From the NCBI GenBank assembly GCA_027489295.1, contig JAIYAA010000201.1, positions 1 to 29,245 of the forward strand: a stretch of 29,245 nucleotides of DNA, read 5' to 3'. A program made the position numbers and the translations under genes. This document shows positions 17,401 to 23,916 of this stretch, in pieces. Below the pieces are notes generated by a model. That model had not been told where the DNA came from, did not search any database, and worked only from the letters and a program-made list of their open reading frames with translations. This DNA comes from Sphingomonadales bacterium. GTDB taxonomy: Bacteria; Pseudomonadota; Alphaproteobacteria; Sphingomonadales; Sphingomonadaceae. How positions within the stretch are numbered: position 1 is the first letter of the stretch; every line of letters starts with the position of its first letter.

Positions 17401-17904
17401 CGCTTCGCCAACGACATGCGCGAGCGGATCGCCGCGCTCGGCAGGGCCCATTCGCTTGCAGCGCCCGCCGGCGCGCTTCAGTCGATCGATCTAGCCGAGC
17501 TGGTCGAGACGACGCTTGCTCCCTACCGGAACCATGCGACGATCCAGATTCATGGCCCGACCGTGAAAATTCATCGGACCTGTTTGTCGCCGCTTGCGTT
17601 GATGCTCCACGAATGGGCGACGAACTCGGTCAAATATGGGGCGCTGGGGCCCGCGTCGGGGACTCTCGACGTGGCATGGCAGCCCGTGTCCGACGGTGTT
17701 CGGCTGGATTGGCGCGAGACGGGCGATCGGCCCGTTTCGGTCGAAACCGGCACCGGCTTCGGCACGATTCTGGTACAGACCTCCGCACGCCAGCTGGGTG
17801 TTTCCGTGACCCGGTCGGCGGAGGACCGTACCTTTGCCATTCAGATCCATCTGCCTGCGAAAGTGCTTGCGAATGACGAAGACGGTGATGCTCATCGAGG
17901 ATGA
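14458..17904 (+). CDS. CheB-CheR-PAS-PAS-HWE hybrid sensor histidine kinase
   Basis: This 1148-residue protein fuses five modules. Residues ~12-190 are a CheB methylesterase with the triad S20 (GASAGG), H47 (QHLDP) and D139 (GTGADGT). Residues ~205-475 are a CheR methyltransferase with SAM site IPGCSSGEEAYS and CRNLLIYF. A long coiled coil of repeated NEEL units (~640-705) leads into two PAS domains (~705-815 and ~830-945). The C-terminal kinase (~950-1145) has phosphoacceptor H957 in EMNHRVKN, HEWATNSVKYGAL, and the WRE triplet that defines HWE kinases. No membrane segment is visible, so it should be cytoplasmic. CheB-CheR-PAS kinases are widespread, but their methylation target is generally unknown. 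It lies between a LOV protein and a receiver, overlapping both genes. Confidence 0.94.
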   Translation: MNAPFDAKSSTLPVVGIGASAGGLEALREMLAPARAPTGMAFVIVQHLDPNHESMLAQLLDRQTNLEVLQCEGGERIEADKVYIIPPGHGLAIRDGTLELTDFAQPRGLRRPIDDFFLSLAADQQGNAACVILSGTGADGTIGLRAVKEHGGVCLAQAPESARYDGMPLSAVGTGLVDFVKVPGEMLDCLHAFFHRSGDDTQSEEASLVADHVDELCKVLRTAVGHDFSGYKRTTLVRRIERRMHVLGFTSGAAYLARAKTDAEECEALFRDLLINVTRFFRDADLFDRLRTQVVEPLVRSWSGEEDIRVWIPGCSSGEEAYSIAMLFAEASRKLGMPSTGVQIFATDIDEQMLQIARNAAYPASALVDLPPPMRERYTLPHAERFLITPQIRDMIRFSNHSLVKDPPFSRIDLVSCRNLLIYFDDGLQQSVMPLLHYAIRPEGYLFLGPSESIGRFDHLFPALDHQARIFQRSPGAPNYPIDLPGSARARNRREDRQERHSGRVGAEETAAVRRLVDRYAPASLVLDQEGVIIAAYGRLGRYFDFPVTRTGGSSAIGLARPGLRNVLGPLLRAARDQRKRVVARDVAVESEYGSQQIDVVCDPLPDGTLLFVFRETAAFRPALDEDATELDASDDHLDALEDELRVTRHRLRTTVEELETANEELKSSNEEMMSMNEELQSTNEELSTVNDELKSKVDQLTVANSDLRNFFESTDLAVVVLDAELRIRSFTEAATALFPLQPSDRGRPLADVASRLSGSDYLADARAVIAGEGPLQRRVSTQDGSRTLSMRTLPYRAQNGTTDGATLVLTDITDALSLERALAAERERLDMAIRAGGIAVWEYRVDTGETLVDDHARSVLGIDPGVPTDDPDARLERLLPEDRGLFKAELARVIDEGGDVEISYRIADGDGVRRIKTFGRMVSDADPRRLVGVSIDVTPEYKLAETRELMLREMNHRVKNLFAIVSGMISAGARSHNEVGRFANDMRERIAALGRAHSLAAPAGALQSIDLAELVETTLAPYRNHATIQIHGPTVKIHRTCLSPLALMLHEWATNSVKYGALGPASGTLDVAWQPVSDGVRLDWRETGDRPVSVETGTGFGTILVQTSARQLGVSVTRSAEDRTFAIQIHLPAKVLANDEDGDAHRG

Positions 17905-18226
17905 ACTGTTCGTCGCGCTGGACGTGCAGGATGTGGTGGAGGAAGCGGGCTTCGCCGTGGACGGCCCCTATGTCTCGGTCGCCGAGGCGCTGGAGGCGGT
18001 TGCCAATCACCTGCCCGGTTGCGCGATCCTCGACGTTCGGCTGACCGACGGCGAGGTCTTCCCCGCCGCCGACGTGCTGCGGGATGCGGGTGTGCCGATC
18101 ATCTTCCATTCGGGCCATGCCGACGCGATGTCGCTGCGTGGCCGCTATCCGCAGGCGGTGGTCTGCTCTAAACCCTGTTCCCCCAGCGCACTGCGCGCCG
18201 CGGTGGTCGGCGCCCTGGGCGCCTGA
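17873..18226 (+). CDS. Single-domain response regulator
   Basis: The 117-residue protein is a receiver domain only: acidic pocket E9/D10 (MLIEDE), phosphoacceptor D54 (AILDVRLTDGE), S80 (IFHSG) and K99 (CSKPCS). The ATG at 17873 overlaps the kinase gene by 32 bp. An alternative ATG at 17888 would remove the first strand, so I prefer 17873. With no output domain, it probably relays phosphate or modulates the kinase by competing for phosphate, as single-domain regulators paired with HWE kinases do. It converges with the PAP2 gene, with only 2 bp between stop codons. Confidence 0.9.
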   Translation: MTKTVMLIEDELFVALDVQDVVEEAGFAVDGPYVSVAEALEAVANHLPGCAILDVRLTDGEVFPAADVLRDAGVPIIFHSGHADAMSLRGRYPQAVVCSKPCSPSALRAAVVGALGA

Positions 18227-18228
18227 GC

Positions 18229-19212
18229 TCAGCCGGCGGTCCGCGCCCGCCAGCGGATCAGCAGCGTCGCGAAGAACCAGGCGACGAGGGCGACGCCCGC
18301 GCCCAGGATCAGATCGATCAGATAGTGCGTGCCCTCCACGGGCGTCGACAGCAGCATCGCGCAAGGGATGGCCGTAAGCCACCAGCGCAATGGCCCGCAC
18401 TTCTGCGCCGCGGCGATGTAGAGCGTTGCCGAGGCCGCGTGGAAGCTCGGGGCCGAGACCAGCCCGCGCAACTGCCCCAGATCGACCACGGTCAGCGTGT
18501 GCGCCCGCAGCGCCGGGATGAGATCCGGCTGCCACAGCTCGCTCACCGGCATGTACGGGATCGGGCCGTGCCACAGGTAGGAGAAGGGCCCCACCGCCGG
18601 CATCTGGCTGTAGACCGTCAGCGTCATGACTGCCGCGATCGCGAAGGCGGCGAGGAAGCGATGGGCCTGCCGGCGCTGGCCGGTGAGCGCAAACCAGCCG
18701 AGCAGCAGCGCCGGGGTGAGGAAGATGCTCTGATAGGCGGCGAGGCCGAGCAGCTGCAGCGACCGATGCGCAACGACGGTGCGGTACCAGGCCAGCCAGT
18801 CGAACTGCAGCAGCTCGTCCACCCGCTGAAGCCCGGCATCGGCAAAGCCCTGGCTCATCGCCGCGACCGGATAGGAGCTGACCGCGCCGATCAGCGCCAG
18901 CGCCATGAAGAGCGTGTAATATTCCACCACATCGGCGGCCACGAGGCTCCACCGACGGCCATCGCGCAGGCACCAGCCGCGCACCAGCGGTCCGACCGCG
19001 AGGACGATATAATAGGGGATGTTGCTGGACGCGAAGGGATCGATGCGGATGCCGGCGGTCCACAACAGCAGCGCGCAGGCGCCAACAGCGGCGACAATCG
19101 CGAACCGCACCTGGCCTGCGGAAAAGCCGATGGCCGAACCCGATTCGACGGGGAGTGCCGGGAACAGCGGCGCGGCAGCGGGGATGGCGGTGGAACGGCG
19201 TTGATCGGTCAA
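18229..19212 (-). CDS. PAP2-superfamily integral membrane protein
   Basis: The protein has about seven to nine hydrophobic segments and the phosphatase motifs SAPSFHAASATLY and, about 45 residues later, GTHYLIDLILGAG. These correspond to the SxxxHxT/A and HxxxD parts of the PAP2 active site. The arrangement, with both motifs in the last third, resembles the inositol-phosphoceramide synthase/PAP2_3 type. That would fit sphingolipid-producing sphingomonads, though a plain lipid phosphatase is equally possible. The start is uncertain. I used TTG at 19212, giving an N-terminus MTDQRRSTAIPAAAP, though no good ribosome site is seen. A TTG at 19272 has the same frame with a ribosome site too close to it. 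Confidence 0.8.
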   Translation of the reverse strand: MTDQRRSTAIPAAAPLFPALPVESGSAIGFSAGQVRFAIVAAVGACALLLWTAGIRIDPFASSNIPYYIVLAVGPLVRGWCLRDGRRWSLVAADVVEYYTLFMALALIGAVSSYPVAAMSQGFADAGLQRVDELLQFDWLAWYRTVVAHRSLQLLGLAAYQSIFLTPALLLGWFALTGQRRQAHRFLAAFAIAAVMTLTVYSQMPAVGPFSYLWHGPIPYMPVSELWQPDLIPALRAHTLTVVDLGQLRGLVSAPSFHAASATLYIAAAQKCGPLRWWLTAIPCAMLLSTPVEGTHYLIDLILGAGVALVAWFFATLLIRWRARTAG

Positions 19213-19325
19213 ATGCTGGGCTCGTTGAACTAGCGGGCGACCCGCCTGCCATTGCCCGCGCGCCGTCCCCAATCCTAGCGCGGTGCGCTGCCCGCGCCTA
19301 GCCCGCCCGGGGAACCTGCCGTGAA

Positions 19326-19385
19326 TGGCACTTTACCCAGGGTGAAGTGCCACAGCTGGTGGTTCTGCTGCTCGGCAAAGTGCCA
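19326..19385. promoter_or_regulatory. 27-bp near-perfect palindrome plus a third AAAGTGCCA half-site
   Basis: Positions 19326-19352 form a palindrome centred on one A with a single mismatched pair. The outer arms are TGGCACTT and AAGTGCCA and the inner arms ACCC and GGGT. A third half-site AAAGTGCCA lies at 19377-19385. They sit 73-132 bp upstream of the winged-helix-like gene and beyond the 5' end of the PAP2 gene. This is most likely a regulator binding region. The binding protein is unknown. Confidence 0.6.
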
Positions 19386-19421
19386 TGGCTGGTCCAAGTG
19401 GCGGTGGCGACACGGAAGGGA

Positions 19422-19450
19422 TTCACAGGCGAATCGCGATGTGCTTAGAT
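19422..19450 (+). promoter_or_regulatory. Possible promoter for a leaderless transcript
   Basis: TTCACA (19422-19427) and TTAGAT (19445-19450) have the ideal 17-bp spacing. The predicted transcript start falls at or within a base or two of the ATG at 19458, which lacks a ribosome site. The two observations support each other. Confidence 0.4.
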
Positions 19451-19457
19451 TCCTGCT

Positions 19458-20012
19458 ATGTTCCAGCACGATCTCTTCGCCGCCGCCCCCTGTGCCGCGC
19501 CGGATGCGGCCCCCGCCGCCCCGCCGCTGGACCTGCCGGCGGTGCTCGACCGGCTGAGCGAGACCTGCGAGCGCCCCCGCTACAGCTTCATGGTGCTCCA
19601 GTTGATCGCCCAGGCGAGCGCGCGCAGCGGCTGGGCGGGGCCGTGGATCGAGGCGAATGGTCGCCGCCTGCCGGTACGCGACTGGCTGAGCGAGGCGCTC
19701 ACCCCTGTCGCCCGCCGCGATCCGCGCCGGCTCGGGCTGGCCGCCCGGGCACGTGCCGACCTGGAGAAGGCGGGCACGCTGCCGCTCGATCCCGAGGCGG
19801 CCGATCGGGCGATCGACGCCGAAGTGCAGCATCGCATCCGCCTCTCCGGCCGCACCAATGTGAGCCGTGCGGTATCCGAACTGGTGCGCGCCGGCCTCGT
19901 CCGCCGCCATTATCGCGGATACCGGGTGGACCATGAGAACCGCGGCGCCCAGCGCCACGCGGTCTATGCCGTGACCGACGAGGCGCGGCGCGCGCTGCAG
20001 CTCGGTGCCTAA
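19458..20012 (+). CDS. Unknown protein with a C-terminal winged-helix-like region (184 aa)
   Basis: I do not recognise this family. The N-terminus MFQHDLFAAAP is followed by an Ala/Pro-rich linker and a helical middle with SFMVLQLIAQASARSGW and LPVRDWLSEAL. The last ~60 residues (GRTNVSRAVSELVRAGLVRRHYRGYRVDH...HAVYAVTDEARRAL) look like a winged helix-turn-helix: a recognition-type helix, basic wing, and a final strand with the VTDEAR ending common in MarR-like regulators. It is therefore probably a DNA-binding protein, perhaps acting on the palindromes just upstream. No ribosome site is visible before the ATG at 19458. Its stop overlaps the stop of the convergent rhodanese gene. Confidence 0.78.
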   Translation: MFQHDLFAAAPCAAPDAAPAAPPLDLPAVLDRLSETCERPRYSFMVLQLIAQASARSGWAGPWIEANGRRLPVRDWLSEALTPVARRDPRRLGLAARARADLEKAGTLPLDPEAADRAIDAEVQHRIRLSGRTNVSRAVSELVRAGLVRRHYRGYRVDHENRGAQRHAVYAVTDEARRALQLGA

Positions 20013-20410
20013 GGTTCGCTGCGGGCGAGCGGAAACCCCTCGTCCAGCCATCCAGTGATCCCGCCCGCCATCAGCTTCACCGGGCGGCCCAGCCGCGCCA
20101 GGCGCAGCGCCGCCCGCGCGGCGCCGTTGCAGTGCGGACCGGCGCAATAGACCAGGAACAGCGTATCCTCCGGCCAGACGGCCATCTTCGATGCGATGAT
20201 CTTGGCATGCGGCAGGTTGATCGCACCCGGCACATGGCCCGCATCGAACAGCGCCGGGCCGCGCACGTCGAGCAGCACGAAGCCGGGATCGCCCGACTGC
20301 AGCGCCGCATGGGTATCCCAGCAATCGGCTTCGAAACGGAACAGCGCCGCGAAATGGGTTTCCGCTTCGGCAGCGGATGCGGGCGGAATCACGGTTACGG
20401 CATTGGTCAT
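20009..20410 (-). CDS. Rhodanese-like sulfurtransferase (133 aa)
   Basis: The start at 20410 has an excellent AGGAGGT ribosome site. The protein has a single rhodanese domain: VLLDVRGPALFDAGHVPGAINLPH, the active-site loop CAGPHCNGAARAAL with persulfide Cys C89, and the closing GGITGWLDEGFPL. Single-domain rhodaneses carry sulfane sulfur or detoxify cyanide and other thiophiles. The natural acceptor is unknown. It is divergent from a GlxA/FtrA-type regulator. That pairing is common in proteobacteria and suggests the regulator controls this gene. Confidence 0.92.
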   Translation of the reverse strand: MTNAVTVIPPASAAEAETHFAALFRFEADCWDTHAALQSGDPGFVLLDVRGPALFDAGHVPGAINLPHAKIIASKMAVWPEDTLFLVYCAGPHCNGAARAALRLARLGRPVKLMAGGITGWLDEGFPLARSEP

Positions 20411-20462
20411 GCAAACACCTCCTGGGTCCGTGCTCTGCGCTGTGGCAAGCCCGCTGGCGAGC

Positions 20463-20495
20463 GGCACGATTACCGTGTATCGAAACGATCGTGCC
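20463..20495. promoter_or_regulatory. Inverted repeat GGCACGAT-N17-ATCGTGCC between rhodanese and regulator
   Basis: Perfect 8-bp arms (20463-20470 and 20488-20495) lie in the 80-bp divergent spacer. The right arm covers the regulator's GTG start codon. This is a plausible self-regulatory and rhodanese-controlling site of the AraC-type protein. Confidence 0.5.
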
Positions 20496-21468
20496 AAACC
20501 TGCTGCCATCGCCGAACCGAAACGTCGTCGCGCTCGCCTATGACGGGCTGTGTGCGTTTGAATTCGGCATCGTCGCCGAGGTCTTCGGGCTCGCACGGCC
20601 TGAAATGGGCCCAGACTGGTATCGCTTTCAGGTCTGCACCGAGCGCCCCGGTCGACTGGCCACCAACGCCGGGGTCGCCGTGGAGGTGCCGGCGGGGCTG
20701 GACGCACTCGCCACCGCGAGCACCATCGTCATCCCCGGATGGCGAACCCAGGATCCGGCGCCGTCGCCCGCGCTGCGCGACGCGCTGCTCGCCGCCCATG
20801 CCCGCGGTGCGCGGCTGGTGACGATCTGCTCGGGCGCCTTTCTGCTGGCGGCAACCGGCCTGCTCGACGGCCGCTGCGCGACCACCCACTGGCGCTATGC
20901 CGATGCGCTGCAGGCCGCCCATCCGACGGTGACCGTCGACGCAGATCGGCTCTATGCCGAGGACGGGACGCTGTTCACCTCGGCCGGATCGGCTGCGGGC
21001 ATCGACCTGCTCCTGCATCTGGTTCGCCAGGATTTCGGGCCGGATGCGGCCAACAGTGTCGCCCGGCGGATGGTCGTGCCCGCGCATCGCAGCGGCGGCC
21101 AGGCACAGTTCATCGAACGGCCGGTGCCGGTGCATCCCCACAGCCAGCTGGCCGCACTGCTCGACCGGATCCGCGCAGAGCCTGCGCGTGCCTGGACGAT
21201 CGCCACCATGGCCGAAAGCGCGGCGATGAGCCGACGCACCTTGGTCCGCCGCTTCCACGAGGCGACTGGCATGACGCCGGGGGCGTGGCTGATCGCCCAG
21301 CGCGTCGCGGCGGCACGCACGCTGCTGGAGACGACCCGCCTGTCCATCGAGGACGTCGCGCAGGCATCGGGCCTGGGCAGCGCCGCCAATCTGCGCCAGC
21401 ATTTCGGCGCCCAGCTCGGCATCCCGCCCAACCTGTATCGAAGGCAGTTCCTGCGACCGGCGGCCTGA
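20491..21468 (+). CDS. GlxA/FtrA-type transcriptional regulator (DJ-1/PfpI-like + AraC HTH)
   Basis: I used the GTG at 20491 because the protein family starts just before NVVALAYDGLCAFEFGIVAEVFGL. The frame stays open upstream, but no ATG with a ribosome site is present, so the start is moderately certain. The 325-residue protein has an N-terminal class-I amidotransferase-like domain (residues ~10-185, with ICSGAFLLAATGLLDGR at the elbow) and a C-terminal AraC-type pair of helix-turn-helices (~220-320: TIATMAESAAMSRRTLVRRFHEATGMTPGAW and SIEDVAQASGLGSAANLRQHF). This is the GlxA/FtrA architecture. FtrA-like regulators often lie beside rhodanese genes, as here. The inducing molecule is unknown. 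Confidence 0.88.
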   Translation: MPNLLPSPNRNVVALAYDGLCAFEFGIVAEVFGLARPEMGPDWYRFQVCTERPGRLATNAGVAVEVPAGLDALATASTIVIPGWRTQDPAPSPALRDALLAAHARGARLVTICSGAFLLAATGLLDGRCATTHWRYADALQAAHPTVTVDADRLYAEDGTLFTSAGSAAGIDLLLHLVRQDFGPDAANSVARRMVVPAHRSGGQAQFIERPVPVHPHSQLAALLDRIRAEPARAWTIATMAESAAMSRRTLVRRFHEATGMTPGAWLIAQRVAAARTLLETTRLSIEDVAQASGLGSAANLRQHFGAQLGIPPNLYRRQFLRPAA

Positions 21469-21516
21469 CCCGGCGGGTTGCAAAGCGCGCCGATCCCTGA
21501 AATCAGCGGACGACCG

Positions 21517-21595
21517 TGCGGCCGGGGGGCCGCAGGCGGAACAGGGGGCCATTCGACCAACACCGTGCGCGACCGAACCCGGTGTGCCCCCCTGT
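21517..21595 (+). other. Structured leader between the AraC-type regulator and GH92
   Basis: Two hairpins can be drawn. The first is a 7-bp stem (21517-21523 with 21528-21534) around GGGG. The second is a long one with ACAGGGGG (21541-21548) pairing to CCCCCTGT (21588-21595), enclosing ACACCG (21560-21565) paired to CGGTGT (21580-21585). Neither is followed by a T run. They may be terminators, or a leader structure affecting GH92 expression. Confidence 0.4.
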
Positions 21596-21624
21596 CCATC
21601 TCATCCGAAGGAATGATCGCTTCC

Positions 21625-23916
21625 ATGCGCCTGCTCGCCACGCTGCTCGTCTCCACCGCCCTGCTTGCCACGCCCGCCGTCTCGCAACAGGCGCAGGATC
21701 CGGCGGCGCGCGTCGACCCGTTTGTCGGCGTGGATGGCGGCGGGGTGGCCGGCGGCAACACGGTGCCGGGTGCCGGCGTGCCGTTCGGCTTCGTCTCGCT
21801 GAGCCCGGACACGACCAATGGCGATACCAACGGCTATGACTCGCGCAGCCCCATCCTGGGATTCAGCTACACCCATGTCAGCGGCACGGGCGGCTCGGCC
21901 AAATATGGCAATTTCCGCGTCACTCCGATCAGCGGCGACCTGCGCGTCGCCCATCTCCATTTCGAGCGCAGCGGGGAAAGCGCCGCCCCCGGCCTCTACC
22001 GCGTCGGCCTGCGCAATACCGAGGGCCGCGTCACCCAGGTGGAGCTGACCGCCACCCGCCTCGCCGGCTTCCAGCGGCTGACCTTCCCCGAGGGCGCACC
22101 CGCGCATGTCGTGCTCGACGCCAGTTCGGTGATCGCGATGCGTGGGTCCGGCCAGCGCACCCGCTTGGCGCACGTCCAGCTGATCGACGACCGTCACATG
22201 GCCGGCTGGACCGAAGTGGAGGGCGGCTGGAACCCGGTGCCCTACAAGCTCTATTTCTATGCCGAGTTCGACCGCCCGGCGGCCGCCTTCGGCGCGTGGA
22301 AGGCAAGCCAGGGGCGGATGGAGACGATCCCCGGCATCGGCGCGGCGGAGGGCGGCACCCAGACCAAGGCACCGGCCGACCGCCAGGCGCTGATGATCGA
22401 GTACGACACGCGGATGGAATTCGCCCACCGGCTGGGGACCTATTTCACCTTCGACCCCAAGGCCGGGCGGCAGGTGCAGATGAAGCTCGCGGTCTCGTTC
22501 CTCGGCATCGACAAGGCCCGCGCCAACCTCGCCGCCGAGCTGCCCGACTGGGATTTCGACGCGGCCGCCGCACGCGCCCGCAGCCAATGGAATGCGGTGC
22601 TCGACAAGATCCAGGTCGAGGGCGGCACCGAGGAGCAGCGGCGGATCTTCACCACCGCGCTCTACCACACCCACACCATGCCGCACGACCTGACCGGCGA
22701 GAATGTCTGGTGGCAGTCGGCCGAGCCGCATTACGAGGATTTCTACACGCTGTGGGACACGTTCCGCACAGTGCATCCGCTGCTCACGCTGATCCAGCCC
22801 GATCGGCAGCGTGGCATGATCCGCTCGCTGATCGATACCTATGCGCATACCGGCTGGATGCCCGATGCGCGCATCGCTGGCGGCAACGGCATGACGCAGG
22901 GCGGGTCGAACGGCGACGTGGTGATCGCCGACGCGGCGGTGAAGGGCCTGGGCGGCTTCGATCTACCCCTCGCCTATCGGGCGCTGGTCAAGAATGCCGA
23001 GGTGGAGAGCGACGCGCCCTTCCTCCAGGGCCGCGTGCTCCAGGACTACAAGACGCTGGGCTATGTCTCGGTCACCCAGACCCGATCGGCCTCGCGCACG
23101 CTCGAATATGCCTATGACGATTTCGCGATCGGCGCGGTCGCCAGCCAGCTCGGCAAACGGGACGACGCCGCGCGCTACCGCGCCCGCGCCGGCAACTGGC
23201 GGAACCTTTGGGACGACAAGCTCGGCTGCATTCACCCGCGCTATCCGGACGGCAGCTGGCTGGAGAATTACCGCTGCACCGACGAATATCCCGATCGCTC
23301 GACGCCGTGGTGGGAGGCGCCCTTCTACGAAGGCAATGCGCTGCAATATTCCACCTATGTGCCGCACGACGTTACCGGGCTGATCGAGAAGGCGGGCGGA
23401 CCCAAGGGCTTCGTCGCCTGGCTCGATCGGCTGTTCGACGGGCATTACTCGCAGGGCAACGAGCCCGACATCCTCGCGCCCTATCTCTACATCCATGCCG
23501 GCCGGCCGGACCGCACCGCGGAGATCGTGCGCGACCTGATGGCGACGCACTATCACCTCAGCCGCACCGGGCTGCCCGGCAACGACGATGCCGGGGCGAT
23601 GTCGAGCTGGTATGTGTGGAACGCGATCGGGCTCTATCCCAATGCCGGCCAGCCCTATTATTACATCGCCGCGCCGATCTTCGCGCGCAGCCGGATCGCG
23701 CTGGAGGGCGGGCGCAGTTTCACCGTGGTGGCGAAGGATGTGTCGGACGCAAACCGCTACGTCACCGCCGCGCGGCTGAACGGCAAGCCGATCGACCGCG
23801 CCTGGATTGCCCATGCGGAGGTGGCCGCGGGGGGAACGCTGGAGCTGCAGATGGGCCCGGCACCCACGGCCTGGGCGACCCGCTTCACCACGCCGCCCGA
23901 CGGCTATCGCCGCTAG
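21625..23916 (+). CDS. GH92 alpha-mannosidase, secreted
   Basis: I chose the ATG at 21625, which opens a clean signal peptide (MRLLATLLVSTALLATPAVS, cleaved near residue 20). An in-frame ATG at 21613 touches its AAGGAA ribosome site. The 763-residue protein matches GH92 along its length: DPFVGVDGGG..GGNTVPGAGVPFG, GFSYTHVSGTGG, YFYAEFDRP, TALYHTHTMPHDL, HYEDFYTLWDTFRTVHPLL, GNGMTQGGSNGDVVIADA, GNEPDILAPYLY, and TGLPGNDDAGAMSSWYVWNAIGLYP. GH92 enzymes are calcium-dependent exo-mannosidases that invert configuration and usually act on alpha-1,2, -1,3, -1,4 or -1,6 linkages in glycoproteins or mannans. The linkage is not deducible here. It is predicted periplasmic or exported. It forms a glycan-degrading set with the GH27 enzyme 10 kb upstream. 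Confidence 0.94.
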   Translation: MRLLATLLVSTALLATPAVSQQAQDPAARVDPFVGVDGGGVAGGNTVPGAGVPFGFVSLSPDTTNGDTNGYDSRSPILGFSYTHVSGTGGSAKYGNFRVTPISGDLRVAHLHFERSGESAAPGLYRVGLRNTEGRVTQVELTATRLAGFQRLTFPEGAPAHVVLDASSVIAMRGSGQRTRLAHVQLIDDRHMAGWTEVEGGWNPVPYKLYFYAEFDRPAAAFGAWKASQGRMETIPGIGAAEGGTQTKAPADRQALMIEYDTRMEFAHRLGTYFTFDPKAGRQVQMKLAVSFLGIDKARANLAAELPDWDFDAAAARARSQWNAVLDKIQVEGGTEEQRRIFTTALYHTHTMPHDLTGENVWWQSAEPHYEDFYTLWDTFRTVHPLLTLIQPDRQRGMIRSLIDTYAHTGWMPDARIAGGNGMTQGGSNGDVVIADAAVKGLGGFDLPLAYRALVKNAEVESDAPFLQGRVLQDYKTLGYVSVTQTRSASRTLEYAYDDFAIGAVASQLGKRDDAARYRARAGNWRNLWDDKLGCIHPRYPDGSWLENYRCTDEYPDRSTPWWEAPFYEGNALQYSTYVPHDVTGLIEKAGGPKGFVAWLDRLFDGHYSQGNEPDILAPYLYIHAGRPDRTAEIVRDLMATHYHLSRTGLPGNDDAGAMSSWYVWNAIGLYPNAGQPYYYIAAPIFARSRIALEGGRSFTVVAKDVSDANRYVTAARLNGKPIDRAWIAHAEVAAGGTLELQMGPAPTAWATRFTTPPDGYRR

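Noticed and set aside
16030..17451. 473-codon minus-strand frame across the kinase gene
   Set aside because: Antisense shadow. The plus strand encodes conserved PAS and HWE motifs throughout.
19326..19385. Plasmid iterons or a replication origin
   Set aside because: Only three half-sites are present, with unequal spacing and no AT-rich region, and neighbouring genes are chromosomal in character. An operator is the simpler reading.
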